The notes: generated by a model from the letters alone, not told the origin. Shown: positions 11,558 through 23,877, counted from the first letter of the stretch. The stretch: DNA of 64,000 nt from Xanthostigma xanthostigma (GCA_963575645.1 OY754469.1:24198001-24262000); one strand, 5' to 3'. Made by a program: numbers and translations.

Positions 11558-11660
11558 AAACTTTAGTTCACATTATAAAACGCACAATGCCTATATTGCC
11601 GCCAGCGTTTTTTGGCACTGCGACCCTAGTTTTTTAAGTTACACTTAAAGTTCAATTTTG

Positions 11661-14600
11661 CTTCCATTCTTGAAAAATTGTTTAGCCAATACGCACCATT
11701 TAAGTTTCACTTTTAAGCAACCAGTGTCTTAAAATGTATTTTTAATTACGGTTAACTATATGCGTAGGTTGGAATGTGCAATTTTGAAGCAGCCCGAATC
11801 ACGTTTTCCCACATGTATACGAGATAAAGATAGACGTCTTCTTTATCGACCTAGCATTACACAACTTACAAGGATCTTGTCATAGTTAATTTCCGTTTTT
11901 GTGTAATTAACTCGGTGTGTGTAACCACTGGCATGGATTTAAAACACACGGCGCGCGGTAAACTTTGGTTTCACCGTCTCGACCTTCCTAGTTCAAATCA
12001 GTTCAGCACAGAGATGCGTCGTATACTATGTAGGTACTTTAAACCGCGCTTTACAATGACTTGCGTTATTTGACCGTTTTCATCCACCACATTTCGTTAA
12101 CATGCGGTTTACTTTCAAAACATAAAAAATATCACAGCACACTTTTCTTGCTTAAACATTCTAAAAATTACTCATTTTTATCGTTGTAGTAAATTTGTAT
12201 TTTGGAAATATATTGTAACTGTGAATAAAGATCGTCACATTTGATTGTGGGAGGCAGTTATTAAACGACGTGCAAACTGCTGCTATCCTTCCCTTCGATA
12301 TCCGAGGTTCTTCGAAAACCAAAAAGGTTAGAGAAGAAGAATAAAAAAAAAAAGAATAGAAAAGACCGAACTCCATGCTTCAAAAATAGAGACATATACC
12401 CAGGCGCCGCCGCGGCGGGCGTACTCGAACATAGGCGGAAGACAAAACAGGACAATCAGCGAGCGCAGACTGCAGTGTACCGAATTTTATACTGTACGCA
12501 GATTCGAGGATTCTCGCAGCGCCGCCGTCATACCGTCGTATTTTCTTTTAGACTACCAATCCCGAAAGCATAGCAGTTCGTTTACCTCCTCTGTAATTTA
12601 CCTGTTTTTCATGTGAACAAAGAAAAAATATCTGCGTTTGCTGTAAATTTAAATATTAAAATTACATAAATGTATGCAAATACAAAAAAAAAAAATAAAA
12701 TAAAATAAGCAGCAGGTACTACTTAACTAAATGTTTTTATAATTACTTGTGTTTTGCATTTGAAGCTAGGTAGTAGATACACAACATAAAGTAATTACAA
12801 ACAAGCTTGAGATCGTTCTGAGTCTCTCTCCCCCCTTGTGGCAACCATCAAAATTGTGAACATATTCTGTATTAGACATAATCTGTAGTATACTGGGTGT
12901 CCCATAAGTCGACGTCCAAACGAAGTGAGGTGATGAGGGAGGTCATTTCCTATCAAAATAACCATAAATGTGGTTATCCAATTGTTTACGGCTCGAAAGT
13001 TGTTTCAGTTTTTGTATTTTTCTCTGAAATCGTGTAGTGCTTATACTAAAAAATTAATTTAAAAAAATCTATGAGTTGTTTGGATGATTTTATATTTTAA
13101 TAGGATCCTGAAGAGTCTGCCTTTCCAAAAAAAAATAATTTTCATGAGCTCTGTTATCATCTGTCAAATAAATAAAATGGTTTTGTAAACACTTTTCGGT
13201 GGCAAGAGAAATATATTTGATTTTAAATTCACGTTGACAGAAAAAAGTGTTATAAAAAAATTGGCCAATTATCAGAAAAACTTGTCCATTTAACAGAGAT
13301 TCTAACGCGGTATAATACAACCCGTTATTCAGGACAGATTTTTTTTATAACAATTTTTTTACATGCAAGTCGTGTTTGTTAAAAAATACGTTTTCGAAAA
13401 TTTCAATATCTAAGTTGGCTGGAACGACTTAAACAAATTAATACGTTCTTCTGTCATTCGCTACTTCTAATGTATGCTCACTATTCATTACTAGTACGCC
13501 TCCGACTTGACTATATTCATTTTGTACTTTGATATTTGGACCTGCGCTTGGTAAATTATTATGAGAAAGGATATTGCGGTGATTGATTGACGTGATTTTA
13601 TGCTGGATAGAAATTACAACGTGAAAAAGTTTTTCTAACATTTTGAAAATCAACTACAATAAGCTATTCACGATTTAGGGCACCGAAAGTAATAAAAACT
13701 TGCAAAAAATACGCACTGTAATACAAACTTTTTCATTTATATTGCGAGCTTAATGCCAAAATCTCTTAAAAAATTTTCTTTAATTCGTAACTGTTTAAAA
13801 AATACAGCGAGATTTACACTTGTAACATTCATAGTTAGATATAGTACGTAATATAATCTATTCAGTTTATTGTAGCTGTGTATTGGTTTTCTTAAATGAC
13901 ATCGGGAGAAATGAAATTTTAATATATTAATTGCCTCACATCGGAAAACTAATAATTAATTACTGTTTTTGAAATGAGTAGGCATTTTCTTCATTTACTA
14001 TTTCTATAGCAATTTTCAGTTTAATTCGGGCCTATTTTTACCACGTGTTTACTACCCATAAAACATAAAAATCTGTTTAGTGCTGTAACACCAATTTCCG
14101 GTGCACTACATTTGTAAATGACGTATGTATAAGAATCGTTAAAATATCTTTTCTGCTAAAATCAGTAGTAGGTACAAAAAATGTTCACAAGTCATAAAAA
14201 AAATACACGGGATAGTGGACAAAAATATTAGATTCATTTAATGTACGACGTTTCGTCTATAGATTTAGACACGATATCTAATATAAGTTCACATGTCAGT
14301 TTGTAATAATAATTTAAAAGGTCAATAAAAAAATAATAAAGAAAATTGTACGGAAGTTTTTAACGAAAAAAGAAAGCCGAGTAATATATTTAGATGACGT
14401 TTCAACGAGTGTATAAAGGAAATGTACTAAATCATACCTGTAATGTTCAGGAAATTCGCAATCAATCATTTGCGCTTAAAACTTTCCTTTCAAGTTTCAA
14501 GGTAGGCATCTGTCCTTTATTTTTTATCCTTATTCGAATGACATTCTATTTTTTAATGACTACTTACCGATCACTGTGTTAGTTAAAATTAGACACTATA

Positions 14601-14916
14601 GATTCGTTCCATATGTTACGCTGTGCATGCATCGTCGTGTAATTTTTTATCCGGCTACGGCGAAACCAAAGGGAGGGTTACGTGTTATATATTATGTAAC
14701 TATATATTTACGTGATATCTTTTACCAAAATGTTCCATTCAGTTATCGATATGCAAATTTAACAGATTTATTTAGGATACTTTCAATCAATAACCACATA
14801 TGGAAACGTTGCCGACGCCGTGCGCACGGAGTACACGGAGCGACCCAATAAGCACGACCATTTGCATGGGGCAGACCGGTATCACTCAGCATTACGCAAC
14901 ATGCCGGTATAGCTGT
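11661..14916. other. Long non-coding region
   Basis: No supported gene. A GC-richer patch at 12395-12540 (GGCGCCGCCGCGGCGGGCG) could be promoter-like or a repeat remnant. A GGGTGTCCCATAAGTC motif at about 12896 resembles a mariner-type end but lacks a partner. ORFs of 61-91 codons at 13090, 13438, 14394 and 14576 have no recognisable features. Confidence 0.35.
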
Positions 14917-15300
14917 AAAGGCCCCCATACACCTCGTTCTTTTTTGGCAGTTTTAACCTCACGGGTAAAACTGTACGGGTAAAACGGTCGGTGTGTGGCC
15001 AAAAACCGTCCTTCTTACCGGCGTTCAAAAATATCTGCTGCTGCTTGATTTAAACCGTCCGTTTTAAACGTGTCGTACAAGTCGGCCCGTGTGTGTGACG
15101 ACACAGTTAAAAAGGACGGGTTTTGTTCGACTCTGTAACGTTGTAGGATCCATCAAAGCAGATCAGATGATGCAACGGTTTCAGAAAAACTGAACGAAAC
15201 AACGCCTAGTGTATGGATATGGTCGTTGTTCGTGTTTACCCGTACAGTTTTGCCCGTGCGGTTAAAACTGCCAAAAAAGAACGAGGTGTATGGGGGCTTT
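14917..15300. mobile_element. MITE with about 42-bp TIRs starting GGCCCCCATACACC
   Basis: The left end GGCCCCCATACACCTCGTTC matches the right end GAACGAGGTGTATGGGGGC. The inversion continues through TTTTTTGGCAGTTTTAACC / GGTTAAAACTGCCAAAAAA. At 384 bp it has no ORF. The interior holds diverged inner repeats of TAAAACTGTACGGGTAAAAC type. The target duplication is not clear, so I leave the superfamily open. Confidence 0.85.
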
Positions 15301-15450
15301 TATATTTGCCAACAGTGATAATTTAGTTCCTCCAAGAACACCAAAATAAATAAGTTGTTTAATTGTTATATTTACTTAGTCGCGTGAATGCCACAGGCTG
15401 AATGAAAATTTGGATGAAAAAAATGACTATTTTTGAAATATTTTAATCTT
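15301..15450. other. Short spacer
   Basis: Nothing recognised between the two TIR elements. Confidence 0.3.
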
Positions 15451-16119
15451 ACTCTGTAAACATGAATTAGTGAATTTTTCACTAATTGCGTAAGTGAAGC
15501 TGTATTCACTTGATAATCAGTGATTTTCACAACAAATTAGTGAATTTTCACTAATAAATTAAAACAAAAATAGTGAAAATGTCACTATTTAAAATAGTGA
15601 CTTCTGATTCACTTCCGGAATAGTGAATTCAAATAAAATTCACTGTCAGAATATTTTATACGTGTCGCGTGTGGCGCCTCCATACAGTTACTATAGATAC
15701 TTATTGTTATTCATGTAGAATGCAGATCGTTCTATAGCAAGTTCCTTGTAAACCGATAAACAAACAAGTATAGTCAAAGACATAGGATAATACTAACAAT
15801 GAATTAAGGTTATGTTTTTTTTACGCGAATTCTCTAAATCTTTATTTTGTATTAAATTTTTAATCGACTTGTAAAATTATAAAAGTTAATTATAGGTACT
15901 AGTGAAAGTAACGAATGATTAAAGATTTAAAAAATCTGTAATCAAAAAATTGTTGATGTCAGATGATATTAATTAATGGTCACTTATATAATTAGTGAAT
16001 TTTTATATTAACTAATTCATATTTTAAGTATTTCATATTTACGCGGGGTACAATTCTAGCATTCATAAATAGTGAATACACACTTGTAATTAGTGAAAAA
16101 TCACTGATTCATAGAGAGT
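15451..16119. mobile_element. MITE built of repeated AGTGAA/TTCACT palindromes
   Basis: The left end ACTCTGTAAACATGAATTAG and the reverse complement of the right end (ACTCTCTATGAATCAGTG) share about 30 aligned positions through TTTTTCACTAATT. Inside, AGTGAA/TTCACT motifs occur more than 15 times, often paired as TTAGTGAATTTTTCACTAA. They are concentrated in both subterminal parts. There is no ORF. Repeated subterminal motifs are typical transposase-binding arrays. Confidence 0.7.
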
Positions 16120-17094
16120 ATAAACCCACGCTTTAAAAATGAATCTGAAACACGCGTTTTTCTTTGTTAACTCCTTACTTTCTGGTACATTATCGATTTG
16201 TGAGAACTGACGGAATTAAATGTTTCATAATCAGTAAGTTCGTTTTGTTTATGTTGGTCATAAAACAACTGCAAGTGCACAATGCCTGTAAACAGATAAC
16301 CGAGAAACGTTTAAATGCTAAGCTTTAAGCATTGTTTTCATTGCTTTGCATTTACGGGCGAGTTTACGGCCCGTCAAAGCGAATTCACAATTAGTTTGCT
16401 TCAACAGGAATTTGGAAACGATTTAAACGACGAAAGCTTACGATGCTGAATTAAACAAGATATTTTCTAATAAATTATACTTTTCTAACAATTTCGAAAA
16501 ACGAATGTAATAATTACAGTTTTTCTCTTTAGTAAAAGCTTCATTGATCAGCTCTGTTAATCTAAGGCGGCCAACCGTCCCGGATTTTCCGGGACAGTTC
16601 CGCATTGTAGGGATCCGTTAAATGGGTGGAGCTTTAAAAACATGGCGACGATGGGGTATAATTTCTCATAATCCCTATTGTACCTATATACACTGCAATT
16701 GTGAATTCTCTGAAATGCAATAAAATGATAAGTAGGTATCAGCACAATATGTGATTGGGCTGATACAAATCATCGAAAAAGGATTTTTTTTGAAGTGGAA
16801 CGTGTATTTAATGTCGGTCATTTTAAATAAGGAAAAAATTCATCTCAAGCAGAAGCTTCGAGTAAGGTGAATTTTACTACTTTTTGTTTACAAACTTCCG
16901 ATTTAAAGAGTAATCCACATGATATCAAAGGTATAAATAGAGATATTATATCAATGCAGTGTTGATGAACGTTGAAAACATTACTTTATTGCAACAAGTA
17001 AGCTCCTAACCTAAAAATAGTCATCTGTCATAATGTATTTATTTTCAGTTGGAAGTTGACTTTATTTTTTTCTATCAGAATTTTTAATGCTTTT
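16120..17094. other. Non-coding spacer with a small hairpin
   Basis: No gene seen. GTCCCGGATTTTCCGGGAC at 16577-16595 is an almost perfect hairpin inside a GC-rich stretch (16565-16625), possibly a repeat remnant. Confidence 0.4.
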
Positions 17095-17500
17095 TAATAA
17101 AAAAACTCGGGTCGCAGTGCCAAACCCTGCCGACAATATAGTGTATTTGCTTTTATAGGTAGTGTGGCTCAACTGTTTGAACTTAACTTTGTTTTTGGAC
17201 AAAATAAAAAAATTTACCCCTTAATACACCCCTTAAAACAACAGTTTTTTACTTAACTTCAATATCAATTCAACATCTGTAACAAATTATATACACCCTT
17301 CAGTATGTAAATCTATATTAGTAAACTTGTGTTTTCATCAAATTTGTAAGTCCGGTCCTGTCGAGCCGATTTTTTTAAAATTTTAGTAGCTCATTTTAAT
17401 AATTACTAAAGGGTTAAATTTCAAATTTGAAACGATTCTGAGAATTTTTTCGGTATTTTTGGGCCCAAAAAAAATTTTCAACTCCTAAAACCCACCCTTA
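17095..17500 (+). repeat. Second copy of the old repeat found at 9960-11660
   Basis: It carries the modules GGGTCGCAGTGCC, CTGCCGACAATATAGT, TTTGTTTTTGGACA and AAGTCCGGTCCTGTCGAGCC in the same order as the 9.96-11.66 kb copy on the opposite strand, but without the two insertions. It therefore gives an approximate empty-site comparison for both. Confidence 0.6.
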
Positions 17501-17610
17501 AAGTGGCCCGATTGGGCCCATTTTAAATAGGCTTCGTGCGGTGATGGATTTCAACATGTGGTCCAAATTTCGTTAAAATCAATTAACTCCTTCGAAAGTT
17601 ATAGCCCGCA

Positions 17611-17640
17611 CACATATATAAATATATATATATATATATT
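17611..17640. repeat. (AT)n microsatellite
   Basis: An alternating TA tract of about 25 bp. Confidence 0.85.
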
Positions 17641-17832
17641 ATAATGGCTAGCTATACTCAGTGGCGCGGGGCGTGGGTCGGAAACTGACGTGGCAGGCAC
17701 TTACCTTGAGAGATGTTAGCGAAGCCAAGGTCACCCAACTACTAAGCTGTAGGGAAAGGGAAAGATGTTCAAAATGGGCGCCAGATCTATTTTGACCTTA
17801 GCTTGAGTCACTGCAGGGTCGATCACTCCTGT

Positions 17833-18882
17833 AAATAAATCTTAAGGGTCCTGCCAGCAAAAATAACAACTCTAACGTAATAATCAAAAATTTAATAAAA
17901 TAATTAATAATGTTAACAAGGGTGATTAGCATATAAACGTTTGGCTAAATGCCCAGATCAGTACGCTACTGATTAATGTAGCGACGATATAAATGTTTAA
18001 TTTAGTACCGAGAAGCGGTGATCATTAGTTTCCACTTGAAATACCAGGTGGCACACAATAACAATGGAGCTGACACTCAAGACGGAATTGTCACGCTTTG
18101 AAAGGTGGCCAACTTAAGGCCGCGTCGGTGGTCGTACACCCAAAACTTTAAGTTATTCACGAAAGTAATAAGTTACAGACAGACAAGGAATACTAGCATA
18201 AGATGAAAACGTTTATGGTTCTTTTCAAAAAATGAATTGATACAACAATGATTAGAATGTTATATTGAAATGTGATTGAACGGGCGAGTGAAGCAAAATA
18301 CTTCCTTAGTTATCACAAAATGATAACGGAAAATATACACAGGCCTCACTTGCCAATGAATTTGAGAATACACTAAATTTAGTATCGGTTTCAGAAGGCC
18401 GTACTTCAAAGCTACTTCTTTGTCTGTCACTGGTGTGACGGAGAGAAATATGAGAAGGTACGCCACTGCAATTAATAATTACTTTTTAAAGACGACACGT
18501 GACACTTCCGGACTGACCATCCCTCGTTAAATTAAATTTAGTAACGCAATAATAATAACAAACTATCCACTAAAAATCAATAATTCAGATCGCCTACGGA
18601 TGAGGTTCAAAGTCCAACAATTGATCCGTCAAAACTACAAACAAAACCGGCAACGTATACGTAACGCAACACTACTAGCGACGATCGGCGAATCTCATTC
18701 GTAGGCTAAAAGCGCATATCAACAATACAAAATACCATGGTACTCGATAATATACAATTTACAACACATTAAAATAGTGACAAATATATTGTCGAAATAT
18801 TTTTAATATAAATCTTTTGTTTTCGTTTTCTTTTTTTTTTATATTCCCGACAATCAAGTAAACGAAGATTCGGACGTTACAA
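17833..18882 (-). repeat. Possible decayed LTR or LTR-element end
   Basis: On the minus strand a block starts TGTAACGTCCGAATC (18882) and could end TTTATTTACA (17833), that is TG...CA. About 45 bases beyond is TGGCGCCC, like a tRNA primer site. I found no second copy of the block and no pol frame next to it, so this stays a weak suggestion. It contains no gene I can support. Confidence 0.25.
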
Positions 18883-19035
18883 AATGTCAACAATATTAAC
18901 CACAAGTGGCACAATAATTTTAAAACGTGGCTAACTTCATTTAACCATATGTTAGCAAACAGACAAGCGCAATGTGAATTGAATTTTATTGGAACAGAGC
19001 TATTAGTTCATACTATCATAATTGTTAAAAATAGT

Positions 19036-19225
19036 TCTGCCTGAAGGGCCATGAAACACTGTTAATATGAAATTCAGTTAAGTTTAGCACGCCACTGATG
19101 AATTGACATAACACAATATTAAGTTTTAATTCAGCCTGAAGGGCTGTCGAAACACTGTAAATATGAAATTCAGTTAAGTTTAGCACGCCACTGATGAATT
19201 GACATAACACAATATTAAGCTTTAA
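19036..19225. repeat. Tandem duplication, two 95-bp units
   Basis: Units at 19036-19130 and 19131-19225 differ at only a few sites (GGGCCATG/GGGCTGTCG, TTAATATG/TAAATATG). They share a core running from ATGAAATTCAGTTAAG to CATAACACAATATTAAG. Confidence 0.9.
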
Positions 19226-20206
19226 CAACAAATGCAGTATCTGTATGATGGAAACTATGATCCAACGCAGTCTAAGCACAGATTCAAGAAACAAAATAAC
19301 AAAATAATTATTTCAGACCGTGAGAATTATTTGATGAACAGTTCGCATAAGGCTGCATGGCATCCAGAAGACAACGTAGTGACAGGTGCTGGCGCGCGCA
19401 AACTTATTTCACAGTTACGACGTACGTCAACCAAAAACGTGCATTTTATTGAAAGTTGAATTTAAGATGCGACGTACGTTTGGTAAAGAATTTTAAAATT
19501 CAAACGCAAATTATGATTTAAAATTGAACAGTTACGTAATATAGCATTAAACGTTATCACACTACCTGTAGGATGCCGTGAAGGTATTCCAGGACTCGTA
19601 GCCCTTTTCCGAAACAGCTGGACTGGATTCAGCTAGCTGAAGTGATCGACCCAGCAATGCTCCAAGCCTCGGTACAGTGGTTCTTGTCAATGGTCGTAGA
19701 ATCACAGCGTGTTTTATGCTGAACGAACGCCACGTGCTAATCAGATACAACTCCAAACACAATAACAATACGCAATTCACTAACAGCTTTTCCCAACAGA
19801 AAAATAACAGGATGGCTCCAATTTTATAGCCACCGTACTCAATAACTTCGAAACCAACGCCCAAAACTCAAACAATACACAACGGCAATACAATACGATA
19901 CTCTCACAACGCTTGCCGGCAGACGAATCTCCATCTCGCTATTCAAAAAAATCCTTACTAGTCGACATTCAACCTAACCGGACACAACATGTTTTATAAC
20001 TATTAGCCAAACTCAATCGGGTAAAGGGGTCCACACACACTCAAAATTTTATTGTGGACTTTTTACTGCCATTTGACGTTGTAAGTTCACGGGGGTGGTC
20101 GCTACGCTTAGGGGTCGTCCTGACCTCGTTCTTACGACTGACACTAACCCGTTATACAATATATAATATATAAACATACTTTTCAAAAAATGGTGCCAAA
20201 GTGTTT
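19226..20206. other. Non-coding stretch with a minus-strand TATA-like motif
   Basis: On the minus strand CTATAAAATTGGAG (about 19830) precedes a 100-codon open frame ending at a donor-like CAG|GTAGTG (19562-19570). It could be a first exon or an LTR-type promoter. The peptide is not recognisable. Nothing else is seen. Confidence 0.3.
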
Positions 20207-20315
20207 AGGGGGCTATGAAACGTCGAGAAATTTTGGTCCGACCCCTAGGTCCCGCCATCAGACCGACGCCAATAGTGTAAGTGCCTTATGGAAAATACAC
20301 TAATAATAACCATTC
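20207..20315 (+). repeat. Dispersed repeat, partner of 9800-9905
   Basis: The reverse complement matches 9800-9905 over roughly 100 bp with scattered substitutions; key motifs are GAAACGTCGAGAAATTT and ACCCCTAGG. Confidence 0.7.
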
Positions 20316-21504
20316 AATTAATAAATTAAGCTTTCAATATTAAGACTATCTATACTAATCTATACTAATCATCTGCATTAAAATGACCCCCTTAGACTTT
20401 TTTTGTAGGAGTTTTTTAAGTCGCAGGCCCTCAAAGCTAACATAACCCATGCCATCGGTCAAATACTGTCAGACTTATGCGCCAGCGTCATGGAAAATTG
20501 GACATTTCGGATGCGCGACACCCAGAGAAGCCGCGGCGGACATTTGAACAATGTTATATTCTATACACACAATGGCATCGATAGGCCTTTGAAACAAATA
20601 AAAAATGTCGATGATATCTCACACACACTTTGTTTTATTTAAATTTAAAGATAGGAAGAGCTTAATGAAAGACCCGTTATATCACAGACGGATAAAAAGG
20701 ATAACAGAGCGTCGACCGTTAGTAATTACCTCCTACAGTGTTCACAACCATCACTTTACCTGTTAGTATTTAAATCAATAAAAGCAGCGGCGATAACATC
20801 CATAAATTATTAAACGCTGAGCACAAAAGAGAGAATTACTGTTTAGTTTATTTTCACTCAATCAAAAACTTTTATGGCTTTTTTAAAAGATTGTTTTTTA
20901 ATAGAATGTACTGACGATAGGGGAAAATTTATCGCCCATATTAGCACCTTTACATACATATATAACACGTACAGCTAATGTAAATTATCATAAAGTAAGT
21001 TTGAGCATAAATTTAACTTTATTCTAAATCAGTCCGGTAAGCGTCCTGCTAGCATTCGTTGCACAGGTTCGTTATAAAAGCATCGTGCGATGATAAATGT
21101 TCATATTATGCGACAAATGTGAATTATGGAAGCGCCACAACAACCGACCACCTATGTTAGGGGCCCGATCACACTCTGTGACTTTCGTCAGCGTTTGTAA
21201 TTTCACGCAATAGGGGCAAACTGCTCCTAACCCAAAATTTACAATATATTTTGTTGGTTTCTACAGTGAATTTCATTTAGAATGCAATATATACCTGAGT
21301 TTTATCTATATGGTAGCTATGGAACTCATTGATGCATTAAAGAAAATCATTCCACAAAAAATGTAAAATAGACTGGACGCCCAAGAGAGAATCGTATGCA
21401 TTTTATATGGAGCGATTTTCTATATTACATTAATGATTCCCATAGCTATCATATCAACAAATCGTATGTGTGTGTTGCGCCCCCCCCCTTTTTTTCAAAT
21501 ATGT
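20316..21504. other. Non-coding region
   Basis: Nothing recognised apart from a C9 run at about 21480. Confidence 0.35.
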
Positions 21505-21757
21505 TATAATAATAATAAAAAGCCTTTATTAAGAGTATTATTACATACTAAGTAGTAATACAAAAACTGCGTCCAGTTTGTAAGTTTTACAAATATTCTT
21601 TTATATTGTAGAAATTATTTCCAAGTATAACTTTTTTTTTGAAACGCTTATCATATTTTATTTCCCTTATATTTTCTGGTAAATTATTGTACACTCGAAT
21701 CATGGCATTGTGTACTTCTTGACGTGTCACTTCTAAATTGCATTGATCGATACGTTA
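21505..21757 (-). mobile_element. 3' end of a LINE with ATT-type tail
   Basis: On the minus strand a frame reads VYNNLPENIREIKY, then FKKKVILGNNFYNIKEYL and a TAA at 21587-21589. This is the usual C-terminus after the reverse transcriptase of many LINEs: a (Y/F)N-x-LP block, then FK...L..., then FY...E(Y/F)L. A short 3' UTR ends in CTTAATAAAGGC and a (TTATTA)-type tail at about 21510. It is heavily 5'-truncated, and an in-frame stop lies just upstream at about 21765. Confidence 0.72.
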
Positions 21758-21829
21758 TTATGGCCCGGGTAACATAGGCTACATTTATTTTCGAATTTTG
21801 GTCGCAGAGGGGAGCACATTGAAAACAAA

Positions 21830-22075
21830 TAAAAAATACCGACTTCTGAAAAATATGAAACAAGAAAATATTCTCATCTGGGTATAGCCATGGTCGTATG
21901 TCATCTCATATAATATATGAAGCCCCTCTAGATGTATAGCCCTTGAGCTTATGATCTCTTACTACTGTTAAATTGTAATGTTTTGTTAGGGTTGGTGTTA
22001 TATGACCACGGCTATCCTCAGATGAAAATGTTTTCTTGTTTCATACTTTTCAGTAGTCGGGTTTTAGTTTTTGAA
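21830..22075. mobile_element. Small TIR element of about 245 bp
   Basis: The left arm ACTTCTGAAAAATATGAAAC and onward pairs with the right arm GTTTCATACTTTTCAGTAGT over about 65 bp. Further shared pieces are AAGAAAA, TCATCTG, ATAGCC and TGGTC. Identity is about 85%. No ORF is present. Class unknown. Confidence 0.75.
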
Positions 22076-22562
22076 CTTATTTTTTATTAAACGTGTTTGG
22101 TTACTTGCACTCGTCTTTGACGAGCGGCTAAATGAAACGCGAGCTCGTTTTAAAATTCTAAATTCAGTAACCGCACGAGTTCAAAGTGACAAAAAAAATT
22201 AGCGAAGTTACATCTAGGTATCTAAATAGATTTATAAAGATATTTAAAAGAACAAACGCCCTGCCGAATGTAACCGAAACTTTACGATAGGCTTTTTGGT
22301 TTCGAAAATTAACTAGCTTGTACTTGTTTGAATAGTAGCATTTTTTATTTTCTCTAAACATAATAACATAGGAAAAACGGGATACAAGACAAAGGATTTT
22401 TTTTGCTAAACACTCTATAGCTTTTTGACAAAAATTGTGTCTTCTTCAGGAACAAAAAATAGCAAATATGGTTTTTTATCCAATAATTTTGTAATATTGT
22501 TTAAGCCATGTATGGTTTCTATACATAATAATATATGTTGATTTCCTTTTCAGAAATGCTTA

Positions 22563-22634
22563 ATAAAATCTGTGTGGTCACCACAATAAAATTTTGTGGT
22601 CACTATTTTATTGTGTTGACCACACAGATTTTAT
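22563..22634. repeat. 30-bp-stem hairpin
   Basis: ATAAAATCTGTGTGGTCACC and the rest of the arm pair with the right arm (ending CACACAGATTTTAT) at 29 of 30 positions, with a 12-nt loop. It could be a tiny foldback or a short hairpin RNA source. Nothing nearby explains it. Confidence 0.85.
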
Positions 22635-22798
22635 CAATTATTACAAGGTAGCATATTTTTTGAGATTCGTAGCACTAGGACAGGGTCCGACAAACTTTTG
22701 AAAAAAAAAGTCAATTGCAGTGATTTTAATTAACTCTTTTGCCTGTATAGCAATAGAAAAATGACCAATTTCGCACTAATGCGCAAAGTAAAATAAGC

Positions 22799-22878
22799 GT
22801 TGTCACACTGCCACATCCGTAGTAAAATTATGAAACTGAATTTTCATAATTTTACTAAGGATGTGGTAATGTGACAAC
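22799..22878. repeat. 37-bp-stem hairpin
   Basis: The left arm from GTTGTCACACTGCCACATCC to ATTATGAAA pairs with a right arm ending GGATGTGGTAATGTGACAAC. There are about three mismatches and a 5-6 nt loop. It lies 165 bp from another long hairpin. It resembles a minimal MITE or a hairpin RNA precursor. Confidence 0.85.
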
Positions 22879-23792
22879 AGCCTAAAAATTAGATGTTATC
22901 ATGCTCAAAATATGACTGTTGAAAATCAACTATTTCATAGGAGGTACGTAAAAAATACTACATGTATCTCATGCGTGATGATATTATGTTTCATATGACT
23001 GTTAAAATTTGCCGAGGCTCGTCTTTTTTTTTAAATAATGTCACATTTGTCATAGGTCATCATATTTATTGCATGTGCCGAATCTAGTATACAAGCAAAA
23101 ATACACCAGTTACATTTTCACTTTCAGTACTTCCGAAGAGCCGCTAGGTACCGACTCCTACACTAGGGTGTTTAAGTCGACATATAACGTGTTCATAACA
23201 TCGAGTAAATTGACATATCATAACTGCGCGTCTCCTTAATTAAGAAAACAAAATTATCGATGTGTTGAGTTTGAACATCGCCAATTTATTCATCATTCGA
23301 AGTTCAAATGTGTTAAAAGCCTACGAATATACTCTTGAAAAAAAACACGCACAAACTAATACACAGTATCATAAATTTTTAATAATGTTCGCCTTGGGAG
23401 TGGCCGTAGTTGGGTGATAACCGAAGCTCGCCACGTCGACGGCGTTGGTGGTTCAGCCGTTGACAAGTGATATTAATAGGTAAACGAGTTCAGCGGATGC
23501 AACAAGCTGCTTGCCCACGTTCTTTGGGTTCGTCTTAGTTGCCAATCTAAAAACTCGCAGTTTTCAACTTACTGTCCGCCATATATCAGTAGCAAATTAA
23601 TTTTCATTCGAAATAGGTTATAAAAAATAGATGCCTGATTAAATTATATTTACCTAAGGTTATACTTTAAAATTGTTATGATAAAATCTCTTAAGAATTT
23701 GTTTTATTAACTTCCCAGTACATTGAATAGTTATTGTAAGGTGTTTCTAAGGTCTCTACACTATTTTGTAACTATTTTTGAAAAGACATTTG

Positions 23793-23796
<4 letters not shown>
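22879..23796. other. Non-coding spacer
   Basis: No gene or repeat recognised. Confidence 0.35.

Positions 23797-23829
<33 letters not shown>
23797..23829. repeat. (TC)n microsatellite
   Basis: A pure CT tract of about 30 bp with a neighbouring imperfect TCTCTCTTTCTC start. Confidence 0.9.
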
Positions 23830-23831
<2 letters not shown>

Positions 23832-23877
23832 GTGTGTGTATGTATTGTACGTATGTACATGGTAATCTCGAGAATAA

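Larger units (their letters stand above)
9960..11660 (-). repeat. Old dispersed repeat interrupted by two younger insertions
   Basis: Read on the minus strand, this region contains in order GGTCGCAGTGCC, GGCATTGTG, GTTTTTAGACA, AGTCCGGTCCTATCAAGC and AAATTTTTAGGAATTTTTGG. The same modules occur in the same order at 17095-17500 on the plus strand, and partly at 63460-63740. The copy here is split by a 680-bp MITE (10209-10888) and a 430-bp foldback (11128-11557), which gives a clear relative age order. Confidence 0.6.

Noticed and set aside
12896..12911. GGGTGTCCCATAAGTC as one end of a mariner-type element
   Set aside because: No inverted partner within a reasonable distance.
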